Positions 15,901 through 23,681 of a stretch of 64,000 bases of DNA are shown piece after piece. The notes beneath the pieces were generated by a model that was not told the origin of the DNA, did no database searches, and saw only the letters and a list, made by a program, of their open reading frames with translations. The position numbers were made by a program, and so were the translations under genes. Position 1 is the first letter of the stretch, and every line of letters starts with the position of its first letter. The DNA is from CANKJK01 sp040081715 (lineage in GTDB: Bacteria; Acidobacteriota; Vicinamibacteria; Vicinamibacterales; UBA2999): positions 62,001 to 126,000 of the forward strand of contig JBEBFY010000003.1 of assembly GCA_040081715.1 (NCBI GenBank), written 5' to 3'.

Positions 15901-17138
15901 GGCGCAAAATCCTCGCCTGGATCCTGGCGGCGGCCGCGGTGGCCGTGATGGTTCCCGCACAGGCTGGCGCCCAGATCAACATGCCGGACCCCTCAATGAT
16001 CGCGGGCAAGGCCCTGCCGGCCCCGGAACTGCCGGACGGGACCGTATCGGTCCGGACAGTAAAGGAGTCGGTCGGGAACAACATCACCGGACTGCAGGTC
16101 AGCGTGACGGCGGGCGGCGTTTCGAAGTCTGGGACGACAGACGAACAGGGACGGGCCATGCTCACCGGTCTCCCAGCGGGTGCCGAGGGTACGGCGGCCG
16201 CGGATGTCAACGGTGAGCGGCTGGTGTCCGATCCCTTCCAGGTACCCGCCAAGGGGGGCATTCGCATCATTCTCATTTCCGGCATCAAGGAAGCCGCGGA
16301 ACGGCGTGCGAAGGAGCAGGCCGCTGAGGCGGCCGCGCCGCCGATCAAAGGCACGGTGGTCTTCGGCGGCGACTCGCGGATCATGATGGAGTTCGGCGAC
16401 GACCAGTTGCGTGTGTTCTACCTGCTGGACATCGTCAACACCGCGCGGTCGCGCGTGGACATCGGTGGCCCGCTGGTACTCAAGATGCCTGAGGGCGCCG
16501 AGCACGTCACCATCCTCGACGGGTCCACGCAGAGTGCGACAGCCAAGGACGAGCAGGTCACCGTCGTTGGACCATTCGCGGCGGGTTCGACGAAGCTGCA
16601 GATCGCCTTCGGCATGCCGTCGGGCAACGGCACGCTCACGATGCTGCAGACGTGGCCGGTACGCCTCGATCAGGTGCTGATGATGGTGCAGAAGGTGCCC
16701 AACCTCGATGTGTCCTCGCCACAGATGGTGGAGAAGGACGAGGCGCGGGCGCAGAATGGCACCCCCTTCATCCTCGGCGGTGGTCCAGGCGTGGTCGCTG
16801 GCACCACTACCTCCGTCACGCTGACGGGCCTTCCGGTGCACCCGGCCTGGCCGCGTAACACGGCGATGGTCTTGGCCGGGTTGATTCTCCTTGCCGGTGC
16901 GTGGTTCGCGTGGTCCGGCTCGAGGGCCGAGCCGGCCGACCAGCGGAAGCTGCGCGAGCGCCGGGAATCGCTTCTGGGCGAGCTGCTAAAGCTCGAAGAA
17001 CAGCGACAGAGCGGGCGGGTAGATGGGTCCAAGTACGCTGCGCGGCGGCAGAAGCTGATGGGCGACCTGGAGCGCGTGTACGGCGTGCTTGACGGTGTCA
17101 CGGCCGGCCGCTCGGGAGGCGGCGAGGCCGTCGCTTGA
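15897..17138 (+). CDS. Ccm-associated envelope protein with carboxypeptidase-regulatory-like domain
   Basis: A 413-residue protein of unknown function inside the ccm cluster. It has a signal peptide (to about AGAQ, residue 26), an Ig-like segment near residues 45-125 with the DEQGRAMLTGLPAG signature of carboxypeptidase-regulatory-like repeats, a larger beta-rich domain (about 150-310), one membrane helix near 323-341, and a cytoplasmic coiled tail (LLGELLKLEEQRQSGRVDGSKY) like the helical hairpin of CcmI. The GTG start overlaps the previous stop as GTGA; the 3' end overlaps ccmA. It may bridge periplasmic and cytoplasmic parts of the maturation machinery. Confidence 0.7.
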   Translation: MRRKILAWILAAAAVAVMVPAQAGAQINMPDPSMIAGKALPAPELPDGTVSVRTVKESVGNNITGLQVSVTAGGVSKSGTTDEQGRAMLTGLPAGAEGTAAADVNGERLVSDPFQVPAKGGIRIILISGIKEAAERRAKEQAAEAAAPPIKGTVVFGGDSRIMMEFGDDQLRVFYLLDIVNTARSRVDIGGPLVLKMPEGAEHVTILDGSTQSATAKDEQVTVVGPFAAGSTKLQIAFGMPSGNGTLTMLQTWPVRLDQVLMMVQKVPNLDVSSPQMVEKDEARAQNGTPFILGGGPGVVAGTTTSVTLTGLPVHPAWPRNTAMVLAGLILLAGAWFAWSGSRAEPADQRKLRERRESLLGELLKLEEQRQSGRVDGSKYAARRQKLMGDLERVYGVLDGVTAGRSGGGEAVA

Positions 17139-17923
17139 GCCCCTCGACTGTGCTCGGGACAGGCCCCTCGACTTCGCTCGGGACAAGCTCAGCGACTTTC
17201 GACGCGCTCGCCGTCGACGGTCTCTCGCGGCACTTCGGACGGCGCCGTGCGCTCTCGAACGTCACCTTTCAGGTGTCGGCAGGGTCGATCCTCGGGTTGC
17301 TGGGGCCGAACGGCGCAGGGAAGTCGACGCTCCTCTCGATGCTGGCGACGTTGCTGCGGCCGACGTCCGGGTCCATCCGCTACGGCGCTCTGGCCACCAT
17401 CTCAGGTGCAGGCGGCACCTCGGGGGCGCCGCCGGCGCTGCTTCGTGGCGCGATCGGCATGCTGGGCCACGACCTCTACCTCTATCCCGAACTGACCGCG
17501 CGGGAGAACCTCGCGTTCTTCGCCGCGCTCTATGGCCCGGGCGACGCCGGGGCCGCGGCGGATCGTGCCCTCGAACGCGCCAGGCTCGCGGACCGCGCCC
17601 ATGACGCGGTCGGCAGCTTCTCGCGTGGGATGCGGCAGCGCGTGGCGCTCGAGCGGGCCCTCATCCACGACCCGCGGTTGGTGCTGCTGGACGAGCCGTT
17701 TACCGGGCTCGACGACCGTTCCGTCGGCGCACTGACCGCGCGGCTCAAGGAACTGCGGGACGAAGGCCGGATCGTGATCCTCGCGACACACGACCTGGAT
17801 CTGGCCGAAGGGCTCTTCGACCAGGCGGTGTTCATCCGGGACGGACGGATGGTCGAACTGGCCAGCCAGCCACAGGCCCTGCGCACGCTCTACCAGACCG
17901 TCATGGCGAGGCCCCGGGCATGA
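17135..17923 (+). CDS. ccmA: CcmA haem-export ABC ATPase
   Basis: ATP-binding subunit of the CcmABCD complex that releases haem-loaded CcmE. Walker A GPNGAGKST, signature SRGMRQRVALERAL, Walker B RLVLLDEPFTGLD and the switch histidine ATHD are all present. As given it is 262 residues from a TTG that overlaps the preceding stop. The first 20 or so residues (SPSTVLGTG, PSTSLGTS) are encoded by a tandem 24-base repeat and do not look like CcmA; homology begins near FDALAVDGLSRHFGRR. A GTG at 17150 is another in-frame start. The true start is uncertain. Confidence 0.92.
   Translation: MSPSTVLGTGPSTSLGTSSATFDALAVDGLSRHFGRRRALSNVTFQVSAGSILGLLGPNGAGKSTLLSMLATLLRPTSGSIRYGALATISGAGGTSGAPPALLRGAIGMLGHDLYLYPELTARENLAFFAALYGPGDAGAAADRALERARLADRAHDAVGSFSRGMRQRVALERALIHDPRLVLLDEPFTGLDDRSVGALTARLKELRDEGRIVILATHDLDLAEGLFDQAVFIRDGRMVELASQPQALRTLYQTVMARPRA
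17139..17186 (+). repeat. tandem 24-bp repeat at the ccmA 5' end
   Basis: Two adjacent 24-base units (17139-17162 and 17163-17186) differ at three positions and both contain the core CCCCTCGACT..GCTCGGGACA. The unit length is a multiple of three, so the reading frame stays open as PST-LGT repeats. The unit resembles short dispersed intergenic repeats seen in several GC-rich bacterial genomes; only this pair was noticed in the window. Confidence 0.8.
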
Positions 17924-18603
17924 GCCGCTTCTTCCGCGTGGCGTGGCTCGTGCTCCGCAAGGACCTGACGGTGGAGATGCGCAGCCTCGAGATCGTCTCG
18001 ACGTCGCTCTTCTTCGCCGTCTCCTGCGTGCTGTTCTTTGCCGTGGCGTTCGTGCAGGACGGGCGCGCGCTCGACGGTGCGGCCGCCGGCATTCTCTGGA
18101 TCGCGGTCGCGTTTGCCGGCACCCTTGCCCTCGGACGGACCTTTGAACGCGAGCGGCAGGCCGAAACGCTCCGGGCCCTGCTGCTGGCCCCCGCCGACCG
18201 GCCGGCGATCTACGTCGGCAAGCTCTTCGGGATCGTGGCGCTGCTCGTGGTGACGGAGATCATCCTGCTACCCCTGATTGCCTACCTGTTCCAGGCGCCG
18301 CTCTTTGCCCACCCACTGTGGATGGCCGCTATCCTGCTGGGCGGCACGATCGGGTACTGTGCCGTCGGGACGCTCTTTGCCGCGATGCTGGTGCGGGCGC
18401 GCAGCCGCGATGTGCTGCTGCCCATCCTGTTGTATCCCATCGCGATTCCGGTCATCATTGCCGGCGTTCGCGCCACGGCGACGCTGGTCGAGCCCGAGTT
18501 CGATGTGGTGCTGGCGCGATTCTGGCTTTCGCTCATGGCGGCCTACGACGTGGTCTTTGTCACGCTGGCGTTGTGGTCGTTCGAGCCCTTGATGACGGAC
18601 TGA
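17920..18603 (+). CDS. ccmB: CcmB haem exporter permease
   Basis: A 227-residue membrane subunit of the CcmABCD ABC complex with about six hydrophobic segments. The N-terminal AWLVLRKDLTVEMRSLEIVSTSL and the FERERQAETLRALLLAP loop are typical of CcmB. ATG 17920 overlaps the ccmA stop as ATGA, which indicates coupled translation. It pairs with CcmA to power haem-CcmE release rather than transporting haem by itself, according to work on the E. coli system. Confidence 0.95.
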   Translation: MSRFFRVAWLVLRKDLTVEMRSLEIVSTSLFFAVSCVLFFAVAFVQDGRALDGAAAGILWIAVAFAGTLALGRTFERERQAETLRALLLAPADRPAIYVGKLFGIVALLVVTEIILLPLIAYLFQAPLFAHPLWMAAILLGGTIGYCAVGTLFAAMLVRARSRDVLLPILLYPIAIPVIIAGVRATATLVEPEFDVVLARFWLSLMAAYDVVFVTLALWSFEPLMTD

Positions 18604-18610
18604 CCTGACT

Positions 18611-19264
18611 ATGCCCAAGTGGTTCACGCCCGCCGCCGCGCTCTGCGGACTCATGTTCGCCGTGTCGCCCCTGCTCATCGCCAACGCCCCGTTCGAGTCC
18701 ACGATGGGGATGGTGCAGAAGATTTCCTATTACCACATGCCGTCCGCGTGGATCTTCCTCATCGCCGCGATCGTCTGCGGCGTGGCGAGCGTCCGGTATC
18801 TGTTCCGGGGCACCATTTCGCAGGACCGGCTGGCGGCCGCGGCGGCCGAACTGGTGGTGCTCTTCGGTGCGCTGGCGCTGGTCACGGGTCCGCTCTGGGC
18901 GCGCAAGGCCTGGGGCGTGTGGTGGCAGTGGGACGTACGGCTGACGTCGAGCCTCATGGGCTGGATGGTGGCGGTGGCCTACATCCTGGTGCGGAAGTAC
19001 GGCGGCCCCGGGTCGGACAAGCTGGCGGCAGGCCTGGCGCTGTTCGGCATGGCCAACGTGCCCTTCATCTACATCTCGGTGAACTACTGGCGGACGATCC
19101 ATCCGAAGACGACGGTGATCCCCAAGCTGCCGCTTGAGATGGGCGTCCCGTTCTGGTTCTGCGTCGTGGCATTTCTCCTGCTCTTCATGCTGCTGCTGCG
19201 ACTGCGCGTGCGGCTGGAAGAGCAGCGCGCGCGCGTGGACGCGCTCTACCTTTCACTGGATTAG
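18611..19264 (+). CDS. ccmC: CcmC haem delivery protein
   Basis: A 217-residue six-helix membrane protein of the CcsA/CcmC haem-handling family. The tryptophan-rich motif KAWGVWWQWDVRLTSSLMGW (about residues 99-118) is the haem-presenting WWD loop, and flanking histidines (YYHMPSAW and TIHPKTTV) match the conserved axial ligands. CcmC attaches haem to CcmE. It lies 7 bases after ccmB and before ccmD, the usual order. Confidence 0.95.
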   Translation: MPKWFTPAAALCGLMFAVSPLLIANAPFESTMGMVQKISYYHMPSAWIFLIAAIVCGVASVRYLFRGTISQDRLAAAAAELVVLFGALALVTGPLWARKAWGVWWQWDVRLTSSLMGWMVAVAYILVRKYGGPGSDKLAAGLALFGMANVPFIYISVNYWRTIHPKTTVIPKLPLEMGVPFWFCVVAFLLLFMLLLRLRVRLEEQRARVDALYLSLD

Positions 19265-19268
19265 GGTG

Positions 19269-19559
19269 ATGATGACTTCTCTGCGTCGTGTCGCGCCCCT
19301 GGTGGCGCTCGTCGGACTGCTCGCGGGCGCCGCCGTGGCCGTGGCCCAGCCGGCCCAGCCACCCCGGCAGATGGATGAGTTCGTGCCCATCGATGAGTTG
19401 CCGCAGCAGGAACAGATTCCCGCGGCCAACCTGCTGATCCCCGCCTACGCCTTCGTGTGGGTCGCCGTGCTGGTGTACGTGGTGTCGATCGCCAGGCGGC
19501 TGAACGGTGTGCAGCGTGAGGTCGAGCGGCTGGAAGCCGACATCAAGGCGCGCAAGTAA
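19269..19559 (+). CDS. ccmD: CcmD-family protein
   Basis: A 96-residue small membrane protein. A signal-like hydrophobic segment (about 8-26) is followed by an acidic linker, then the CcmD core: AYAFVWVAVLVYVVSIARRL with a basic QREVERLEADIKARK tail. This matches the extended CcmD family found outside proteobacteria. CcmD holds CcmE near CcmABC and aids release of haem-CcmE. ATG 19269 is used; a second ATG immediately follows. Upstream in-frame codons lie inside ccmC. Confidence 0.82.
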   Translation: MMTSLRRVAPLVALVGLLAGAAVAVAQPAQPPRQMDEFVPIDELPQQEQIPAANLLIPAYAFVWVAVLVYVVSIARRLNGVQREVERLEADIKARK

Positions 19560-19566
19560 GTTCTCG

Positions 19567-19725
19567 ATGCCGACCGCCGCCCACTTCATCTACATCCCGA
19601 GCATGCTGTTGCTCGGGGTCGTGCTCGGGTTCATCCTGGGTTCGCGTGCGGCGGCTGATGCACACGCGGCAGATGCCAAGCGGCGCCAGGAGCGGGCCGA
19701 CCGCTCCGGCAAGCCGCCGTCGTAG
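19567..19725 (+). CDS. small single-helix membrane protein
   Basis: A 52-residue predicted membrane protein closing the ccm cluster, 7 bases after ccmD. One hydrophobic helix (FIYIPSMLLLGVVLGFILGS) is followed by a charged, alanine/arginine-rich tail (AADAKRRQERADRSGKPPS). It is not recognised as a named family. Its position suggests a CcmD-like or scaffold role. It is short, so the coding call rests on spacing, a start just after the upstream stop, and the membrane segment. Confidence 0.6.
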   Translation: MPTAAHFIYIPSMLLLGVVLGFILGSRAAADAHAADAKRRQERADRSGKPPS

Positions 19726-19920
19726 GGTGAGGTTTATCCGCACCCCCATCCGCGCCGCCCAGGCGGCGGCCGCTCCGTCGTATCGACAATCCGCTGGAGG
19801 CGCTGGCTCAGACACTTGCCGGGGATGTGCACGCGCATCGTGACCTCCAATTCGGCTGACTCGCTACCAGTCCACCGGTGACACACGTTGCCCACCGGCG
19901 CGGCGGCCACTCCAAGTCCG

Positions 19921-20358
19921 TTAGTGCATGAGCGTGCCGATGGCGCGATCGTGGGCGAGCCGGATCTCGGCTCGCTGGGCCTCGATCAGGTCGCGCGATG
20001 TCGGCGGCAGCATCTCCGAGAGTGCCTCGTCATAGGCCGCGGCGGCCTCGTCTTCGCGCTCGATCACCTCGTTGACCATGGCGGAGTCGTTGAAGCCAGT
20101 CAGCGTGTGGCGGATGGCCATCCAGCGGCGGTGCAGGGTGCCTCGCGTGGTGCCGTCGGTGGCTCCAGGGCCGCCGAGCCGCTGGGCGTGCGGCGCGAGA
20201 TCCGCGGCAAACTGGGATCGGCGGGAGGCCAGATCGAGGATGAAGGCCCTGGCCTCGGGCGCCTTGACGTGGTCGGCCACGTAGCGCAGTGTGAGTTCCT
20301 CGTCGCGACACATTTCGATCAGCCGGTTCAAGAGCCACCGTTCGGAATGATCAGGCAT
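19921..20358 (-). CDS. DUF2383 / PA2169-family four-helix-bundle protein
   Basis: A 145-residue ferritin-like helical protein. The pattern LLNRLIEMCRDEELTLRYVADHVKAPEARAF, then LHRRWMAIRHTLTG, EVIEREDEAAAAYDEALSE and LIEAQRAEIRLAHDR matches the DUF2383/PA2169 family, often stress- or envelope-associated but of unknown activity. The ATG at 20358 follows GAGGAGG. An in-frame GTG at 20460, also preceded by GGGAGG, would add 34 residues. A near-consensus promoter lies about 200 bases upstream of the ATG. Confidence 0.85.
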   Translation of the reverse strand: MPDHSERWLLNRLIEMCRDEELTLRYVADHVKAPEARAFILDLASRRSQFAADLAPHAQRLGGPGATDGTTRGTLHRRWMAIRHTLTGFNDSAMVNEVIEREDEAAAAYDEALSEMLPPTSRDLIEAQRAEIRLAHDRAIGTLMH

Positions 20359-20567
20359 GGGATCCTCCTCAACTGGAACGAGCCAAAGGCCAAAGGCAGG
20401 ACTGGCGCTGATCAGATCGCGGGTAAGGTCGTGCGGCGGGGACGAAAAACGCGTGGACACGAAGAACCTCCCGATCTGACCGGAAAGTGCCTTCGGGAGA
20501 ACCAGCGTCGCGCGGCGGAGATCCCGTCGTGGGCGATGACCCTCGGGGAAGCAACCAGCTGAGGTCC

Positions 20568-20596
20568 CGTATACACCCGCGGATCTGCGATGTCAA
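20568..20596 (-). promoter_or_regulatory. near-consensus promoter upstream of the DUF2383 gene
   Basis: On the minus strand TTGACA (20591-20596) and TATACG (20568-20573) are separated by 17 bases. This is the best -35 box in the window. The leader to the ATG at 20358 would be about 200 bases, or about 100 to the GTG at 20460. Confidence 0.65.
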
Positions 20597-20634
20597 ACAT
20601 TGCGACGGGCCGCGCTCGCCCGCAGGGGATGTGT

Positions 20635-21378
20635 TCAGCGTCCTGGGCCGAGACGTTGCGCGAGCGAGGCCGGCAGGCCGGCGTCCCGGATCCGGCGTTG
20701 CGTCGTGCGCACGTCGTACTCCGCGCGATGGAATGCGCACGTCTGTGCGTCCGTATCGAGTACGCCGAACGCGGCGCGCCAGTCGCCGTCCCGGGGTTGT
20801 CCCACAGCCCCGCAGTTGAGCAGCCATCGCGTGTTCCCCGCCAGCGCCAGCGTGAACGGCGCGGCGCCGTACGGCCCAACGGTGTCCACCCGCCCATCCA
20901 GCCCGCCGTAGGCCATGGCCACATGCGTGTGCCCGAACAGGCACACCGGGCGCGTCGAGGCCTTGAGTGCGAGGCTGGCGTCGGACGGCGAGAAGACGTA
21001 GAAGTCCTCGTCGAAGGGCGCGCCATGGCAGATCTCGATCCGGTCGTCGACGGCGAGGGGACCTGCCACGAGGCCGATGAGGTAGTCCCGAACAGCGGGC
21101 GTGAGTGCGGCAGCCGTCCAGCGCACCGCCGCCTGTGCCCTGGGATTGAAGTCGTCGTCGGGGCTCAGGCCGGACGCGACACGGTCATGGTTTCCGCGGA
21201 TGACCATCGCATCCTTCAGGCCGAGCACCCGGTCCACGACCTCGTTCGGGTTGGGGCCGTAGCCGACCAGATCTCCCAGCACCAGCGCACGGTCGATGGA
21301 TAGCGCTGCCGCCGCCTCCAGCACCGCGTCGGTGGCTTCCAGGTTGGCGTGCAGGTCGCTCAGAATCAGGTAGCGCAC
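20635..21378 (-). CDS. calcineurin-like metallophosphoesterase
   Basis: A 247-residue phosphoesterase of the YfcE/MJ0936-like group. Metal-ligand motifs are SDLHAN (residues 7-12), GDLVGYGPNP, GNHD, CHGAP and GHTH, in the standard order of a di-metal calcineurin-type active site. The GTG start at 21378 gives the canonical VRYLILSDLHAN beginning. It is the last gene of an aroA-aroK-phosphoesterase set, 22 bases after aroK. The substrate cannot be read from sequence; related proteins hydrolyse phosphodiesters or phosphomonoesters. Confidence 0.88.
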   Translation of the reverse strand: MRYLILSDLHANLEATDAVLEAAAALSIDRALVLGDLVGYGPNPNEVVDRVLGLKDAMVIRGNHDRVASGLSPDDDFNPRAQAAVRWTAAALTPAVRDYLIGLVAGPLAVDDRIEICHGAPFDEDFYVFSPSDASLALKASTRPVCLFGHTHVAMAYGGLDGRVDTVGPYGAAPFTLALAGNTRWLLNCGAVGQPRDGDWRAAFGVLDTDAQTCAFHRAEYDVRTTQRRIRDAGLPASLAQRLGPGR

Positions 21379-21400
21379 GGCTCTGGCGTTCGTCGCGGAG

Positions 21401-21898
21401 TCAGAAACCGATCCACGCGAGCAGGTGCTCAACGACTTCGTTGAGAGGCCTGGTGGCGTCGATCCGGATGTGGGCGAGCTGGTAGGCCGGCTGGCGGCGC
21501 AGGTAGAGCTGCTCGAGTTGCGCGCGGTCCGCAGCCAGCGGCCGCCGGCCATCCTGCGGCACGCGGTCGATGACTTTGGGGAGCGGCAGGTCCAGCCAGG
21601 CGACGGCGCCCGAGGCGAGCATCGCCGCACGATTGTCCGGGTCGACGAAGGTGCCGCCTCCAGTGGCGACGACAACCTCATGCTGCGGCACGAGGTCCGC
21701 GACCACGGCGCGCTCGACCTGCCGGAAGTACGGTTCACCGCTCTGGGCGAAGATGGTCGACACGCTCCGTCGTTCGCGCGCCTCGATCAGGTCGTCGACG
21801 TCGTCGGTGCGCCAGCCGAGCCGCCGGCCCAGCGCACGCGCCACGGTGGACTTGCCAGCGCCCATGAAGCCGACCAGGTACAGCTTGTCGGCTCTCAC
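21401..21898 (-). CDS. aroK: shikimate kinase
   Basis: A 165-residue P-loop kinase that phosphorylates shikimate at O3 in chorismate synthesis. Walker A is GFMGAGKSTVAR; the shikimate-binding residues appear in TDDVDDLIE (Asp34 region), the RQVER arginine, and VVATGGG; the lid arginine lies in RRPLAADR. The length is normal for monofunctional AroK. It overlaps aroA by four bases (ATGA), so the last steps of the shikimate pathway are co-expressed. Confidence 0.95.
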   Translation of the reverse strand: MRADKLYLVGFMGAGKSTVARALGRRLGWRTDDVDDLIEARERRSVSTIFAQSGEPYFRQVERAVVADLVPQHEVVVATGGGTFVDPDNRAAMLASGAVAWLDLPLPKVIDRVPQDGRRPLAADRAQLEQLYLRRQPAYQLAHIRIDATRPLNEVVEHLLAWIGF

Positions 21899-23196
21899 GC
21901 CCGCAGCGAATCGAGGATGGTGAAGAACTCAGGATAGGACACGTCGGCCGCGCCCGCATCCTCGATGGTCGAGGGTCCCGTGGCGCCGAGCGCCGCGATT
22001 GAGAACGCCATCGCCAGGCGGTGGTCACCGATGGCGTCCGCCGTGCCGCCGGCCAGCCGGCCGCCCCGCACGTGGAATCCGTCGGGCCGTTCCTCGATGG
22101 AGGCACCAAGCCGGCGGAGGCCGTCCGCGAGCGAGGTGATGCGGTCGCTTTCCTTGACCCGCAGTTCCTGGGCGCCGCTGACGACGAGTTCGCCGCCGAG
22201 CGACGCCAGCGCGGCCAGCACGGGCAGTTCATCGATGACCCCCGGCACCTCGTCCGGGGTGATCTCGGCGCGCGTGAAGCCGCCGTGCCGTACGCGAATG
22301 GTGCCCACAGGTTCGGCCGCGTCGCTGGGGGAAGGTGTGACGTCGATGATGGCGCCCATGCGGCGCAGGACGTCGATGATGGCGGTGCGGGAGGGATTGA
22401 GGCCCACACCCTCGATCGTGACGTCGGAGTCCGGCAGGGCAGCGGCGGCCACCATCCAGAAGGCAGCGGAGGAGATGTCACCCGGAACCGTCAGCCGGCG
22501 GCCTGCGAGTGGCTGGCCTCCCGCGACGGAGACGGTCGTGCCCGCCCGTTGCACGGCGACACCGAAGGTCGCCAGCGCCAGTTCCGTGTGGTCCCTGGTG
22601 GCGATCGCCTCGGTCACGCTGGTGGTCCCGTCCGCATGGAGGCCTGCCAGCAGCACGGCGCTCTTGACCTGCGCGCTGGGCACTTCAGTGACGAACGCCA
22701 TGGCGCGGAGCGGGCGCCGCCCCGTGATGGTCAGCGGAGGCCGGCCGTCGACCGAGGCGATGGAAGCGCCCATCTGTTCGAGCGGCACGATCACGCGCCG
22801 CATCGGGCGCCGGGTCAGGGAGGCGTCGCCGCTCACGACGGTCGTGAAAGGGTGCGCGGCGAGAATGCCCGAGAGCATGCGCATCGTGGAGCCTGAATTG
22901 CCGGCGTCCAGGGGTGCGTCCGGCGCCCGAAGGCCACCGAGCCCGCGTCCCACAATGGTCACCGTCAGCCCCTGGCCAGAGGGGGAGCCTGTCCGGTCGA
23001 TCTCGACGCCGAGCCCTTCGAGGCACCGAAGCGTGGAGGCGCAATCGCCGCCGGTCGAGTATCCGTCGATGGTGGTGGTGCCGGTGGCGAGGGCGCCCAG
23101 CAGCGCGTAGCGATGGGAGATGGACTTATCGCCGGGAAGCCGGATACGCCCGCGCACCCGTGCGGTCGGCTGGACCGTGACGGCGCGCGAGGTCAT
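21895..23196 (-). CDS. aroA: EPSP synthase
   Basis: 3-phosphoshikimate 1-carboxyvinyltransferase, about 433 residues. The PEP/S3P-binding motifs LPGDKSISHRYALLGALATG, LDAGNSGSTMRMLSG, TRRPMRRV and the ATRDHTE and RVKESDRI segments are intact. The DAGNSGST form of the glycine loop differs from the NAGTAMR form of E. coli (class I), so it is closer to class II-like enzymes. ATG 23196 is chosen; a TTG at 23214 would add six residues. A TATAGT hexamer lies seven bases before the ATG, suggesting a leaderless mRNA. Confidence 0.96.
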   Translation of the reverse strand: MTSRAVTVQPTARVRGRIRLPGDKSISHRYALLGALATGTTTIDGYSTGGDCASTLRCLEGLGVEIDRTGSPSGQGLTVTIVGRGLGGLRAPDAPLDAGNSGSTMRMLSGILAAHPFTTVVSGDASLTRRPMRRVIVPLEQMGASIASVDGRPPLTITGRRPLRAMAFVTEVPSAQVKSAVLLAGLHADGTTSVTEAIATRDHTELALATFGVAVQRAGTTVSVAGGQPLAGRRLTVPGDISSAAFWMVAAAALPDSDVTIEGVGLNPSRTAIIDVLRRMGAIIDVTPSPSDAAEPVGTIRVRHGGFTRAEITPDEVPGVIDELPVLAALASLGGELVVSGAQELRVKESDRITSLADGLRRLGASIEERPDGFHVRGGRLAGGTADAIGDHRLAMAFSIAALGATGPSTIEDAGAADVSYPEFFTILDSLRA

Positions 23197-23203
23197 GTCA
23201 GCG

Positions 23204-23211
23204 ACTATAAT
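23204..23211. promoter_or_regulatory. overlapping opposed -10 elements, aroA/RsbW-like
   Basis: The octamer ACTATAAT contains TATAAT on the plus strand (23206-23211), 14 bases before the RsbW-like ATG at 23226, and TATAGT on the minus strand (23204-23209), 7 bases before the aroA ATG at 23196. The two promoters would share one AT-rich element. No good -35 boxes are visible on either side. Confidence 0.5.
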
Positions 23212-23225
23212 CAAAGACCGGCTCG

Positions 23226-23663
23226 ATGCATAACGGGAACTCCGTTCGGCTGGACTTCTGGAGCGACATCGACATGCTCGATCTCGTCCAGACCATCGGC
23301 GATCATCTTGGCCGTCAGGCCGGACTCGACGACGAGGCGCTGCATTGGGTCAGCGTCGCCGTCCGGGAGTCGGTGACCAACGCCATCCGGCATGGCAACG
23401 CCGGCGACGCGGGCAAGCGCGTGCACATCGAGTTCACGTATCTGGGTGCCGACGCGGGCCTGGCCATCCGCGTGCGCGACGAAGGGTGCGGCTTCGACCC
23501 CGACGCGCTGCCGGACCCGCTGTCGCCGGAGAACCTCCTGAAGCCGAGCGGGCGCGGTATCTTCCTGATTAAGAGCTTCATGGATGAGCTGGAACTGCGC
23601 CGGGCCCCGGAAGGCGGGATGGAGATTGTCATGGTCAAGCGCCCGCAGCCGGTTCGGTCCTAG
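23226..23663 (+). CDS. RsbW-like serine kinase / anti-sigma ATP-binding protein
   Basis: A 145-residue GHKL-type ATPase of the RsbW/SpoIIAB group. N-box VAVRESVTNAIRHGN (about residues 44-58), G1-box VRDEGCGFDPD (about 81-91) and G2-box GRGIFLIKSFMDEL (about 107-120) are visible. Such proteins bind and inhibit a sigma factor and phosphorylate an anti-anti-sigma partner, but stand-alone copies also act as stress or signalling kinases. No sigma factor or STAS protein is adjacent, so the partner is unknown. The gene is divergent from aroA. Confidence 0.88.
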   Translation: MHNGNSVRLDFWSDIDMLDLVQTIGDHLGRQAGLDDEALHWVSVAVRESVTNAIRHGNAGDAGKRVHIEFTYLGADAGLAIRVRDEGCGFDPDALPDPLSPENLLKPSGRGIFLIKSFMDELELRRAPEGGMEIVMVKRPQPVRS

Positions 23664-23681
23664 TCCATCTCCCCCTCCGTC

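Noticed and set aside
19726..19920. Possible short gene or fragment between the ccm cluster and the DUF2383 gene
   Set aside because: A 42-codon plus-strand frame ending RDLQFG has no start codon or family signature; left as non-coding.
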